Below, piece by piece: positions 54,048 to 63,283 of a stretch of DNA of 64,000 nt (position 1 is the first letter of the stretch; the number at the start of each line of letters is the position of its first letter). Location of the stretch: assembly GCF_028606985.1 (NCBI RefSeq), contig NZ_CP117416.1, positions 1,092,001-1,156,000 on the forward strand, in the 5' to 3' direction. The translations under genes were made by a program, and so were the position numbers. The notes beneath the pieces were generated by a model, which made no database searches, was not told where the DNA came from, and saw only the letters and a list, made by a program, of their open reading frames with translations. The stretch is from Paenibacillus kyungheensis. GTDB lineage: Bacteria; Bacillota; Bacilli; Paenibacillales; Paenibacillaceae.

Positions 54048-55784
54048 ATGAAACAACGTAAGAGCCTGGTACCCAAACCTTTTCCGGTGACTGTATATAT
54101 TTTGGCTGTTATGACAGTTGTGTTGATTATTGTGAATACTACCTATTATGTAACAACACGAAAAGCATTGATTTCGGTCCAAGAACAAAATATGCGTGCA
54201 ATCACTGATCAGATTAGATCATCTATCAAATTATCTCAAAGTGGAGAAGCTTTTGTAGAGGACTTGATAGGCGAGAACCTGAGAATGGCAGCTCAAGCTG
54301 CACAGTCTAAGATTGGGTCAGACATGAATGAAGTTACCAATCAACAACTTGCTGAAGTGAGCAAAGAAGTAGGTGTAGATCGGATTACACTGTTAGCTCC
54401 TTCAGGTAATAATATTGTTCCTATACGTTCTTCAGACCCTAATGAATTATCGGTGAAAGAAGAATGGCGAGCAGATTGGCTTAAAGCGGTTCAAGAATTG
54501 CTTGCTCGCAAAACGCCTACTGTTGATATTGGACAGAAGCTACCTGATTATTGGGGAGCGCCTATGATCTCCAAAGTAGATAATGCTAACTCTGCTGGTG
54601 AAAAGTGGGGTTATTACTACGATGGCAAAACGAATTATGTGATAAATGTCTATACGAATGATAAGTCTGTGCGAGAATTTCAAGAAAAAACAGGCGTAGA
54701 AGCGATTATTCGTGAAATCCTGAATGGTGAGCGTAGTCGTCAGACATTAGGGATTGCTATTTTTAATCCGCCTATCTTTCTCGATCAAGCGAATCAATTC
54801 AATTCGCATGGTGTGATCTGGTACTCTGATAATGAGACATTGTATAACGATTACTCTTATAAGAGTGCTACCGACAAAACAAATATTAAGCAAGTTAATA
54901 AATCAGGGAATACCATATCCATTACAGATGAATTTGATAATGTCCCTGTGCTCAAAACGTTTATACCGGTAGAGTTAACGTATCCTGCTATTATAACGGT
55001 CGTATCGGATTTGACAGAAGTTCAGCAGACACTTAATGAACAATTGATCCGATTAACACTGACGATTTCTGCTTGTTCAATCGCTATTATTGCGTTGGTA
55101 TTAGGATTGATCACTATTCTGAATCGTCGCACCGAAGCAGCAGCGCAAAGTGTGCAAAATGTCTATTTGGAAAATATAGACGCCCTTTTTAACTCGATCA
55201 AAGAACAACGTCATGATTTCAACAACCATGTGAATACGATTCAATTATTGGTGAAAATGAAAAAATATGACGACTTATCGACGTATACCGCTGAACTGGT
55301 AGGGGAATCGATTGCGATGAATCAGATTATCAATATCAATCTGCCTGCATTATCTGCATTGATTCAAGCCAAAACCACACAAGCGTATGACCGTCGAATC
55401 AAGTTCGAATATGATATCAGTAATCTCAAATCGGTTCAATTTGGGACAGTGAAATCGACAGAACTGGTTAAGATTGTTAGTAATCTAATTGATAATGCTT
55501 TTGATGCTGTGAGCGAAACCGACAAACCGGATAAAATGGTCAAAGTGACCGGACGTGTTCGCGGAGAACAGTTAACCTTCACAGTTGGAAATAATGGCAA
55601 TCCGATTCCCGAAAAATTAAAACAACAAATTTTCGAAGCAGGATTTAGTACTAAGCCGCTTAATCGCAAAAATTCAGGGTTAGGTCTGGCGATAGTACAG
55701 AAAATTTTGTCCAAACATCGGGGTATTATTCGGGTTGAAAGTGATGAAGAATGGACAGAGTTCTCTGTTCGTTTACCACTTTAA
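54048..55784 (+). CDS. Membrane sensor histidine kinase, Spo0B/CitA-type
   Basis: 578 residues. There are two membrane segments (about 13-36 and 335-360) enclosing a ~300-residue extracytoplasmic domain that looks like a double-Cache sensor. The dimerisation helix has KEQRHDFNNHVNTIQ (phospho-acceptor His389), the RHDFxNH form of the Spo0B_a/CitA/DcuS family. HATPase_c follows, with NLIDNAFDAV, VGNNGNPIPEKL, FEAGFSTK and NSGLGLAIVQKIL. No response regulator gene is adjacent. The ligand is unknown. Such kinases often sense organic acids or peptides. Confidence 0.88.
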   Translation: MKQRKSLVPKPFPVTVYILAVMTVVLIIVNTTYYVTTRKALISVQEQNMRAITDQIRSSIKLSQSGEAFVEDLIGENLRMAAQAAQSKIGSDMNEVTNQQLAEVSKEVGVDRITLLAPSGNNIVPIRSSDPNELSVKEEWRADWLKAVQELLARKTPTVDIGQKLPDYWGAPMISKVDNANSAGEKWGYYYDGKTNYVINVYTNDKSVREFQEKTGVEAIIREILNGERSRQTLGIAIFNPPIFLDQANQFNSHGVIWYSDNETLYNDYSYKSATDKTNIKQVNKSGNTISITDEFDNVPVLKTFIPVELTYPAIITVVSDLTEVQQTLNEQLIRLTLTISACSIAIIALVLGLITILNRRTEAAAQSVQNVYLENIDALFNSIKEQRHDFNNHVNTIQLLVKMKKYDDLSTYTAELVGESIAMNQIININLPALSALIQAKTTQAYDRRIKFEYDISNLKSVQFGTVKSTELVKIVSNLIDNAFDAVSETDKPDKMVKVTGRVRGEQLTFTVGNNGNPIPEKLKQQIFEAGFSTKPLNRKNSGLGLAIVQKILSKHRGIIRVESDEEWTEFSVRLPL

Positions 55785-55878
55785 TTCTAAAGTATGCCAT
55801 GCAAGACGTGGATCAAGTGAATCTTTATAATCATGCTCTATATGTTCGTAACATATGGAGATAAGCTGATAACAGCAC

Positions 55879-55929
55879 AAATAAAACCGCTACATTCTCT
55901 GTCACAAGAGAACATAGCGGTTTTATTTA
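55879..55929. terminator. Bidirectional terminator
   Basis: AAATAAAACCGCTA with TTCTC pairs with GAGAA and TAGCGGTTTTATTT, between convergent genes. Confidence 0.9.
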
Positions 55930-55931
55930 TT

Positions 55932-57134
55932 TTAAGAATCTTGAGGCAATGTGGATTGTGGTCTGGAAGCATGAGTGCGTATCGAATGTTTCCCTTTTTT
56001 GCCTGCTGATCCGGTTAACCATTGTCCTCCCGGTAAGCGAGAGAGTCCGCTCGTTAGTGCGATAGCTGTAGGAGCTACAATCATAAAGGTAAGGATTGTG
56101 AGCACAAGATTCAGTCCAGGCGTTGTGATCTGGCGGGTAAAGTAAGACACGCCCATCAATATCAGGGCATGAGATAGATAACCACCAAAGGAGTAACGTC
56201 CACACCACTGAAGAAAGCGAACCATGACACCTTTTCGTTCTACAAGGTACAAAGCTAATCCGTACATCAACAACATATGACTCACGACTGCCAAAAAGGT
56301 AGTCGGTTTGAGATATGTCGATACATTTAGATTAATAGCTACAGGATCAAAGCGTAACAGATCATAACCTAACCAGATATACATAATCAAAAATGATACA
56401 GCCGTCCAGGGCAGTATTTTGATGATCATCGCTCTCCAACGCTGAATTGCAGAACCACAGATTCCACCCAAGACAAAATAAAAAAAATAAAAGATAAATT
56501 CGCTAGTACGATGATCTAAAATAATTTTCCAGATCCCCTGTACATTCCACGTAGGCATAGCATAATAACATAACCACATTAACCAGCCATAGATGATTCC
56601 GATGACGATTAACATAATAACGATATGTCGCTTTTGCTCGTGTGGTGAGCGATTTTCCAATAATCGTGTTTGAAATTGCTTACCAAGCCAGCGGAAAAGT
56701 GGGAATAACAGATAAAATTGAAAAATCATAATCACAAACCAGAGATGATATCCATTGGTAGGTGCGAATAATTGCTGTACAATATCTTGCAAACTATCTG
56801 CTCGAAGCAATGGCGCGTTAAATATCCACTGCATGACGATCCAGTAAATGATTGTCCATACAACAAAAGGAACATAGATATCGCCAATCCGTCTAAAGAT
56901 AACCGAACGGTATTTGCGTCCATCTCCATATTGATAAAATAAAATAGCCCCGGCTAAAAAGACAAACGTTAACGTACCAAATCGTGTAAAATGATAAAGC
57001 ATACCTAACATTATCGAATCAGCTTGTATACTGCCACTTCGATAAATATATTCACCAATCGAATGTTGCATCACGACCGCCAAAAAGGCAAACCCACGTA
57101 GCAATGCCCATTCATTGATCCGTTCTCTAGACAT
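55932..57134 (-). CDS. Acyltransferase 3 family membrane protein
   Basis: 400 residues, ATG with TGAGGTG upstream. About ten membrane segments. The N-terminal motif is RINEWALLRGFAFLAVVMQHSIGEY (the conserved R...H of OatA/acyltransferase-3 proteins), and FLAGAILFYQYG is also present. These enzymes O-acylate polysaccharides or other surface molecules. It is monocistronic. The substrate is not predictable. Confidence 0.88.
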   Translation of the reverse strand: MSRERINEWALLRGFAFLAVVMQHSIGEYIYRSGSIQADSIMLGMLYHFTRFGTLTFVFLAGAILFYQYGDGRKYRSVIFRRIGDIYVPFVVWTIIYWIVMQWIFNAPLLRADSLQDIVQQLFAPTNGYHLWFVIMIFQFYLLFPLFRWLGKQFQTRLLENRSPHEQKRHIVIMLIVIGIIYGWLMWLCYYAMPTWNVQGIWKIILDHRTSEFIFYFFYFVLGGICGSAIQRWRAMIIKILPWTAVSFLIMYIWLGYDLLRFDPVAINLNVSTYLKPTTFLAVVSHMLLMYGLALYLVERKGVMVRFLQWCGRYSFGGYLSHALILMGVSYFTRQITTPGLNLVLTILTFMIVAPTAIALTSGLSRLPGGQWLTGSAGKKGKHSIRTHASRPQSTLPQDS

Positions 57135-57248
57135 ATATTCACCTCAATCATCCATAACCATTCTTTACACTAGTAAAGCAGTATATCAGACAATTGTTAA
57201 TAGAAGATGAATTATATTTGTTTTATTATCAACAGATGTCGACTAAAA

Positions 57249-57282
57249 AAAGACCTTCCTTGAAAGAAAAGGAAGGTCTTTG
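57249..57282 (-). terminator. Terminator of the GH12 gene
   Basis: AAAGACCTTCC and GGAAGGTCTTT form the stem. Read on the - strand, a T-run follows. Confidence 0.88.
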
Positions 57283-57302
57283 AAGTATATGGTAATCGAA
57301 TG

Positions 57303-58100
57303 TTATTGTACCGCTACATTCCATTTCGAAAAATTAATTTGACCATCGCCACCGAATATTTCTGTACCAAATTCAACACTACTTACATATTTCGTATTTG
57401 CCATCCATTTTTTGCTGTTTACCAGATAGTCGGTAAAGTTTTTCACATTCAATGAAGCACTAGAGACATTAGAAGTACGTACAAAAGAGAATACATTCCA
57501 TCCTTTGCCATTCCCAGCATCAAGCCAACCTTTGTGTACTTTCCAGCTACTGCCGCCGATCGTGACGGTCTCAACATAAGAACCAAGTGGTCCTGCATTC
57601 GTATTATTCAACCAGATCATTACTTCATCGGTAGGTGTAGAATCCCAACTAGCTTTGTTCGTATTGTGGAACCAGATATCATAAGCCGCGTTATACGTTC
57701 CGTCTGCTTTGATAGAATACGCTACATTGGTATTGATATTTTTATTGTCGGAAAGTCGAGTAGGGAAACCACTACCCGGTGTATATCCTTCTGTCCAATG
57801 CCATCCGCTAACAAGTGATGGATACGCTTTGACAGAAGATGTAGTGCTTGGCCAGTGCCATACCCAGCCTAGATCGGTATCACTGTTATGATAGACTGTT
57901 TGCCACCATCCTTGAACCGTATCCTGACCCCACACATTGTTAAATACATAGTACTTATTGTTAGCAAAATTGAGCTTATCATAGGCTGTAGATGAGGAAG
58001 CGGCTGAAGCCTGAAGCGGTAAAACCATAACCAAAGATAATACAACCGTGAATACCAAAAAACGAGACCCTAGACGATGACGAATCCATTGAGTAACCAT
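57303..58100 (-). CDS. Glycoside hydrolase family 12 beta-glucanase (endoglucanase/xyloglucanase)
   Basis: 265 residues, with an AAGGAGGACATTT ribosome site. The signal peptide is about 1-33 (ASA/ASS). The GH12 jelly roll is shown by YVFNNVWG, GWHW, AYDIWFHN, DEVMIWLN (Glu, nucleophile) and VSSVEFGTEIFGGDG (Glu, acid/base). It hydrolyses beta-1,4-glucan or xyloglucan outside the cell. There is no carbohydrate-binding module. It is a single gene with its own terminator. Confidence 0.93.
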   Translation of the reverse strand: MVTQWIRHRLGSRFLVFTVVLSLVMVLPLQASAASSSTAYDKLNFANNKYYVFNNVWGQDTVQGWWQTVYHNSDTDLGWVWHWPSTTSSVKAYPSLVSGWHWTEGYTPGSGFPTRLSDNKNINTNVAYSIKADGTYNAAYDIWFHNTNKASWDSTPTDEVMIWLNNTNAGPLGSYVETVTIGGSSWKVHKGWLDAGNGKGWNVFSFVRTSNVSSASLNVKNFTDYLVNSKKWMANTKYVSSVEFGTEIFGGDGQINFSKWNVAVQ

Positions 58101-58235
58101 AAATGTCCTCCTTGAATAATGGGATTAGTGTGCTGTACACTGACCCGATTATACCAGTCATTTTATGGAATTATAACCATTTCCGACTATAATGATATGT
58201 CATATAAATATGTTGAAATGCGTTATTTTTGTACC

Positions 58236-58286
58236 AAAATAGGTCTTTATATAACCCTGAAAAGCTTGTGTCTATAGACCTATTTT
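58236..58286. repeat. Perfect 11-bp inverted repeat upstream of a small peptide gene
   Basis: AAAATAGGTCT (58236-58246) and AGACCTATTTT (58276-58286) are perfect complements separated by 29 bases. They end 12 bases upstream of a strong -35 box. The repeat could be a regulator site for the small gene, or for the divergent GH12 gene. Confidence 0.6.
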
Positions 58287-58298
58287 CCAAATATGGAA

Positions 58299-58328
58299 TT
58301 GACAATGTCAAAATATACCGAGTATGAT
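58299..58328 (+). promoter_or_regulatory. SigA-type promoter of the small peptide gene
   Basis: TTGACA (58299-58304), an 18-base spacer, then TATGAT (58323-58328). The start of transcription would be near 58335, 29 bases before the ATG. Confidence 0.75.
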
Positions 58329-58363
58329 GGCTATATTATAAACAAGGAAGGAGGTTGAAGGAC

Positions 58364-58513
58364 ATGATTTTACGCAACGATATGAATATTCAGAACCCGT
58401 ATCAGCCGGATCAGCATATTGATCTAGGATTACAAGATGAACGTAATATCAACTGCTGCTTGAAAACTTCATACACTTGCTTCATGTTCTTCAATCTCTT
58501 ACGGACGACATAA
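58364..58513 (+). CDS. Small Cys-containing peptide, 49 residues, unknown
   Basis: ATG behind GGAAGGAGG, preceded by a clear promoter and followed by a terminator at 58708, so the transcription unit is complete. The N-terminal ~28 residues are hydrophilic and acidic (MILRNDMNIQNPYQPDQHID...). The C-terminal part begins INCCLKTSYTC and continues FMFFNLLRTT, with three Cys, four Thr/Ser and a hydrophobic end. A charged first half and a Cys/Thr-rich second half resemble a RiPP precursor, but no modifying enzyme is next to it and I recognise no family. It could also be a small regulatory or toxin-like peptide. Confidence 0.55.
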   Translation: MILRNDMNIQNPYQPDQHIDLGLQDERNINCCLKTSYTCFMFFNLLRTT

Positions 58514-58707
58514 ACTGCAATACGGAAATAAAAGCTTAGTTTATATTGGAACAGTTACTTTATACATAATTGTGTATATTCAATGCTAACTAGCTAAATA
58601 ATTTCCAGTTCAATCTGTGCCATGATCAAATTAGGCACCGAATTAAATATGCAGGGTTTATTGGATAGCAAATAGTGCCGTTACACCTATTTGCCTCATA
58701 AACCACC

Positions 58708-58743
58708 AGCCGCAGACCGTATACAGGGGTCCGCGGCTTTTTT
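58708..58743 (+). terminator. Terminator of the small peptide gene
   Basis: AGCCGC and GACC pair with GGTC and GCGGCT, followed by a T-run. A smaller perfect repeat CAAATAG / CTATTTG lies just upstream (58669-58693). Confidence 0.9.
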
Positions 58744-59309
58744 ATGTCTTTAACATCCATAAAGTTTATAAAAAGGATTTTAATACCTTTTTCTAATCAG
58801 TGTAAATCACTAAGTACAACATATTAATGTAACCCAAATAAATCAAAATCATGAAATAAAACCATTTCAATATTGAATACGTCTTACTAATGAAATATAT
58901 CTCTAACAGACATATTCAATTCAAATGAACCTTTTCAACATATAGAACTAATAGCTATAGACGATAACTATAAATCGAATAACAAGCTTAAAATGCACTA
59001 TTCCATATCAGCAAATAAATTAAAAATAAGATCGTCAAAAAATATCATAAGCAAGAAATTATAGAACAAGCAATTATAAAAAAAGGATATTTGTAGCTCA
59101 CTGATATTCATCAACACAACACTGATATCCAAACACCAAACATCAATAAAAATGAAAAGATAAAACACAAATACAAATTACAAAATCAAAATAACCACCC
59201 ATCAAAGCAGTAATCTAATTGCTGCATCTCCTCCAAAAGGAGAAAATAAATAACTCTTTAACTTATCGTTTTTACCTAAAAGAAAAAGTACCATCCAGCA
59301 CAGAGCGAA
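58744..59309. other. Gene-free, very AT-rich interval
   Basis: About 570 bases with no reading frame of credible length, ribosome site or structured element that I can support. The composition is visibly poorer in G+C than the neighbouring genes. Confidence 0.4.
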
Positions 59310-59470
59310 AGAAATAAAATGGATTCTGAAAGAGCGCAGCGCTCGCCTTAAGCGCTTGGCAATAAAAGCGCTATACATTCAAATGAAACTATGATTTTTG
59401 CAAAGCAAAATATCTTACCATTATCAAGGGATTCCATTTCAACAGCGACGACAAGAACCATTTTATTTCT
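59310..59470. repeat. Large inverted-repeat element (structured RNA or MITE-like repeat)
   Basis: The ends are a perfect 13-bp inverted repeat: AGAAATAAAATGG (59310-59322) and CCATTTTATTTCT (59458-59470). This extends inwards with TTCT/AGAA after one bulged base. Inside are GAGCGCAGCGCTC (59332-59344) and a hairpin AGCGCTT / AAGCGCT (59351-59372). The whole could fold as a closed multi-branch structure. It has no reading frame and no obvious target-site duplication. It lies 78 bases upstream of the RNA-repair operon. Confidence 0.6.
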
Positions 59471-59548
59471 GTAGCGGTCATTGTCTAATCCAAAAAAACG
59501 TAAAGTGAATTTTCACCCATCCCCTTCATATGAAAGGAGTGATCGATC

Positions 59549-60355
59549 ATGCCCGTTACTCAAGCCATGACTTCTATCATTCAGACTGAATTAAAACGTA
59601 TTGAACAAGAACAACAAGTTCGTATTTTATATGCTTGCGAATCCGGTAGTCGCGCATGGGGATTTCCTTCTCAAGATAGCGACTATGATGTGCGCTTTAT
59701 TTATGTTCATCCTCCAGAATGGTATTTGTCGATTTTCAACAGGCGCGACGTTATCGAATACCCGATTAATGAGCAGTTAGATATTAACGGTTGGGACTTG
59801 CGTAAAGCACTGAATTTGTTCCGCAAATCCAATCCACCATTATTGGAATGGTTACATTCCCCTATTCTATATGCTGAAAATGGTTCACTTGCTGAGCGAA
59901 TTCGAAACGTATCACCAAACCATTTTTCTCCTCGTTCGTGCATGTATCATTACCTGCATATGGCGAAAGGGAACTTCCGTGGTTACTTGCAAGGCGATAC
60001 CGTCAAAATCAAAAAGTATTTTTACGTTTTGCGTCCGATACTGGCTTGTCTGTGGATCGATGAAAAAGGAACGATGCCACCGGTAAGCTTTGATGAGTTG
60101 ATTGACGAAATGTTGCCACCGGGGCAACTTCGTAGTGATATCGATCAACTACTGACTCGTAAAAAAGCAGGCGAAGAATTTCATTTAGAACAACAGATTC
60201 CATCGATCCAGAACTTTTTAACCGATATGATCGATATTTTAGAACAACAAGTCGTGCATATGCCTACTTCTGAACAACTGCAAGATGAGCTATTAGATCA
60301 GTTGTTTCGGGAAACACTGCAATATGCGTATCCAAACGAAGTTTCGCTTTTGTAA
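59549..60355 (+). CDS. RlaP-type nucleotidyltransferase (RNA repair)
   Basis: 268 residues, ATG with AAAGGAG 9 bases upstream. A Pol-beta-fold nucleotidyltransferase: CESGSRAWGFPSQDSDYDVRFIYV (GS motif 33-34, Asp45-x-Asp47), then NGWDLRKALNLFRKSNPPLLEWLHSPILY, and HYLHMAKGNFRGYLQG. This is the PF10127 (RlaP) pattern, a family noted for sitting next to RtcB ligases. It would add or transfer nucleotides at RNA ends before ligation (inference from family context). It is followed by rtcB after a 73-base gap. Confidence 0.88.
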   Translation: MPVTQAMTSIIQTELKRIEQEQQVRILYACESGSRAWGFPSQDSDYDVRFIYVHPPEWYLSIFNRRDVIEYPINEQLDINGWDLRKALNLFRKSNPPLLEWLHSPILYAENGSLAERIRNVSPNHFSPRSCMYHYLHMAKGNFRGYLQGDTVKIKKYFYVLRPILACLWIDEKGTMPPVSFDELIDEMLPPGQLRSDIDQLLTRKKAGEEFHLEQQIPSIQNFLTDMIDILEQQVVHMPTSEQLQDELLDQLFRETLQYAYPNEVSLL

Positions 60356-60428
60356 GCAGACTCGTTTACAATAATAAAGAAGCCTCTCTAAACATAGAGG
60401 GGCTGAATTGAAAGAGGTTTTACCGATT

Positions 60429-61862
60429 ATGAGTACTCCAATATCATCTTCTTATATTCATGAAGTAAAACTTCCTGCGGGAAGTGTACATGTCTATGCC
60501 AATCCAGAATTATTTGCAGGATTGGATTATAAAGTATTTAATATGGCTAATAATAATTTACAAATCCCGGGTATTCAGTATATGGGATATACACCTGATG
60601 TGCATGTGGGCATCGGCACATGTATTGGCACAACTGCGGTCTGGGATGCAAGTGCTGGTTATGTATCGCCTTCGATCGTAGGTAGCGATATCGGCTGTGG
60701 TATGCGTGTTCATCTGACGAATTTGCATCGGGATGATCTGCAAGATGTAAAATTACGCCGTAAATTAGTCAAAGCTATCGAAAAATATTTACCGATGGAA
60801 TCCCAGCAACGAGGACATTTTGCAGATTTACGATTAGAACATGTCGTACGCAAAGGATTACATGGTCTACCGGGCAAATATGTACCGGATAGCTATACAC
60901 CGAAAAAATCGACATCTCTGACTCATGTAGAAGAAAGCCGTTTTTCTTTTGATGAAGAAGTGTTAAATGGTGTTCGAGATCAGACATGGGGTAGAGCGCA
61001 TCGTCAACTAGGCACACTTGGTGGTGGCAATCACTTTGCAGAGATTCAGGCGCTTGAAATTGATGAAGAAAACCGTCATATCGCTGAAGCATGGGGCATG
61101 AGTGACGGACAAATTGTTGTGATGATTCATTCTGGCTCACGTTCATGGGGCGGAAGTGTTAGTCAGGAAAGCAATCGTGTGATGCTTTCTCAGATGCAAC
61201 GATTGGGATTAGGAACAGCTGATCCTAGACTGGCTTTTCTACCTTTATCTCATCCTGAAGGTCAGTATTATGTGAATATGATGTATTCGGCGCTGAACTA
61301 TGCTACAGTGAATCGTCATCTGATCGCTTATAGTATTCGTGAAGCGTTCCGTGATGTATTCGGTCGTTCCTGTGAAATGCGTACATTGTATGATCTAATG
61401 CACAATTATGCGTGGGCAGAAGAGCGTGAAGAAGGAGCTGTATTTATTCATCGTAAAGGAGCCACTCGTGCTCTTCCAGCTGGTCATGCAGGTAATCCGA
61501 AGCCTTATCTCGCTACAGGTCATCCCGCATTGATCCCAGGTTCGATGGGCACTTCATCGTATATTATGGTAGGGCAGCCCGGTGGATACGATAACTATTA
61601 TTCGATCTGTCATGGTGCAGGACGTGCACGTTCTCGGTCAGCGACCAAAAAATTAGTGACTGTCGATCAATTTGCCAGTTCGCTTCAAGTCGGTACAGCC
61701 GATGAGATCGTCGTTAATCAGCGTTCACTGGAATCGATATTAGATGAGTCACCACAAGCATATAAAGATGTAGATCAGATTATTGAAAGTGTTACAGGAG
61801 CAGGACTTGCTTCTGTAGTCGCTAAATGTAAGCCGCTTGCGGCAATCAAGGGGGCTAAATGA
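60429..61862 (+). CDS. rtcB: RNA-splicing ligase RtcB
   Basis: 477 residues from ATG 60429, with AAAGAGG upstream; an in-frame TTG at 60408 precedes the site. Metal-binding and catalytic motifs are present: VGSDIGCGMRVHL (Cys), LGTLGGGNHFAEIQ (His), VVMIHSGSRSWGG (His), and YSICHGAGRARSRS with the His (near residue 395) that is guanylylated. It joins 2',3'-cyclic phosphate or 3'-phosphate ends to 5'-OH ends using GTP and Mn(II). RtcB in bacteria repairs cleaved tRNA or rRNA. The AAA ATPase gene starts directly after its stop codon. No archease gene is seen. Confidence 0.95.
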   Translation: MSTPISSSYIHEVKLPAGSVHVYANPELFAGLDYKVFNMANNNLQIPGIQYMGYTPDVHVGIGTCIGTTAVWDASAGYVSPSIVGSDIGCGMRVHLTNLHRDDLQDVKLRRKLVKAIEKYLPMESQQRGHFADLRLEHVVRKGLHGLPGKYVPDSYTPKKSTSLTHVEESRFSFDEEVLNGVRDQTWGRAHRQLGTLGGGNHFAEIQALEIDEENRHIAEAWGMSDGQIVVMIHSGSRSWGGSVSQESNRVMLSQMQRLGLGTADPRLAFLPLSHPEGQYYVNMMYSALNYATVNRHLIAYSIREAFRDVFGRSCEMRTLYDLMHNYAWAEEREEGAVFIHRKGATRALPAGHAGNPKPYLATGHPALIPGSMGTSSYIMVGQPGGYDNYYSICHGAGRARSRSATKKLVTVDQFASSLQVGTADEIVVNQRSLESILDESPQAYKDVDQIIESVTGAGLASVVAKCKPLAAIKGAK

Positions 61863-63191
61863 ATGGATTCACTTTTTCAGACAAGTCATACTAACGTGGA
61901 ACCGATCGATAGTGAAAACACTCCTGAAGCGATTGTGATTTATACAAAAGATGAACAGAAATTACCTACCGAATATGCAGATTATGCTCGGGTGATTAAA
62001 GGAATTGAAGAATCGTTAACAGCGCGTTATGGAGTGACTTATAAATTATATTCCAGCAGTGATCCGAATACCGAATATTGGGAATTACTTGACGAAGATT
62101 TGCGTCATAGTAGCACCGATGTAGAGCATGTTATTCGTATCTATGATCGATTGGAAGAACGTACTTTTGTCTATGATGGAGATCGTACAGAACCTGATTA
62201 TTGTGTACATCCTTCAGTGATGAATAATGTATTTGCGTATGCGCAAGCAGGTGTAGCATTGGCACGTATGCCGGTATTCCGTCCGCATGGAGTCAGCAGT
62301 GAAGATCTTGTTTTTGCAACAAGTGATGAATCGTTATTGAAATTTCTAGGGGATGTGCGTGTACGTCAGCGGGAGCAAAGTTTGCGTCGTGTGACGGTGT
62401 TTACAGATACACGTCATGGCATCAATCGCCAAATGGAACCGGTGAGTCGTGCCGTTTCACGCGATGATGTGATTATGGCTCCAGAGATCAAACAAGATAT
62501 TTATCGTTCGTTAGATCGCTTTTTTGCAGAAGATCGTTCTTTTTACAAAACGTATGATATTCCGTATAAACGTGGTATTTTACTATACGGGCATCCCGGT
62601 AATGGTAAAACAACACTGGTAAAATCGATTGCTGGTAGTGTACCGGGACCTGTCGCGTACTGGCAGATTACAGAGTATACAAGCAGTGAATCGATCGAAG
62701 AAGTGTTCGATGCGGCTGTGCGTATGACCCCGATGGTGCTTGTGATCGAAGATATCGACTCGATGCCCAAAGATGCACGTTCGTTCTTTTTGAATACATT
62801 GGATGGAGCGACTTCCAAAGAAGGTGTATTTTTGATCGGAACGACTAACTATCCTGAAAAAATCGATCCCGGTTTGATGAATCGTGCGGGACGTTTTGAT
62901 CGCGCTTATGAGATTATTTTGCCTGATGAGAAATTACGTGCAGAATTCTTTTATCGCAAACGTCTGCATGAATTTGCAGGAGACGATATAGTGCAGGAAA
63001 CAGCCAAGTTAACAGAAGGATTTACTTTTGCTCAACTGGGCGAATTGTATATCTCGGCAGCATTGCACTGGCATGAAGATGGTCAATTGGATATGAAAGA
63101 ATTGATTCAAGGACTTCGCGGTGAATTGGATAAAAGTCGCAAAGGTGTATGGCTTCATAATGGTGAAGGTCGAGTCGGTTTTCATTTCTAA
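61863..63191 (+). CDS. AAA-family ATPase of the RNA-repair operon
   Basis: 442 residues; the ATG directly follows the rtcB stop (TGAATG), with GGGGG upstream. An N-terminal ~200-residue domain is unfamiliar. The AAA module has Walker A GHPGNGKT (243-250), Walker B VLVIEDIDS (about 296-304), sensor 1 GTTNYP and Arg finger GLMNRAGRFDRAYE, and resembles the Bcs1/FtsH type. It probably remodels or loads a repair complex (inference). Association of AAA ATPases with RlaP and RtcB is known only from gene context, and its partner role is untested here. Confidence 0.85.
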   Translation: MDSLFQTSHTNVEPIDSENTPEAIVIYTKDEQKLPTEYADYARVIKGIEESLTARYGVTYKLYSSSDPNTEYWELLDEDLRHSSTDVEHVIRIYDRLEERTFVYDGDRTEPDYCVHPSVMNNVFAYAQAGVALARMPVFRPHGVSSEDLVFATSDESLLKFLGDVRVRQREQSLRRVTVFTDTRHGINRQMEPVSRAVSRDDVIMAPEIKQDIYRSLDRFFAEDRSFYKTYDIPYKRGILLYGHPGNGKTTLVKSIAGSVPGPVAYWQITEYTSSESIEEVFDAAVRMTPMVLVIEDIDSMPKDARSFFLNTLDGATSKEGVFLIGTTNYPEKIDPGLMNRAGRFDRAYEIILPDEKLRAEFFYRKRLHEFAGDDIVQETAKLTEGFTFAQLGELYISAALHWHEDGQLDMKELIQGLRGELDKSRKGVWLHNGEGRVGFHF

Positions 63192-63235
63192 GTAGCCTAT
63201 GATGATCGTAATAACGTTCTCTAATGATTGTTTTA

Positions 63236-63283
63236 TAAAAGGATTGGAAAAGTAGAGTTTTTTACTTTTCTAGTCCTTTTTTT
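63236..63283 (+). terminator. Terminator of the RNA-repair operon
   Basis: AAAAGGA(CT)-type arms around an AAAAGTA / TACTTTT stem: AAAAGGATTGGAAAAGTA pairs with TACTTTTCTAGTCCTTTT with mismatches, then T residues. Confidence 0.85.

Noticed and set aside
59310-59470. Y RNA or tRNA-like RNA upstream of rtcB
   Set aside because: No T-loop GTTCRA or D-loop pattern is present; only the generic structured-element claim is kept.
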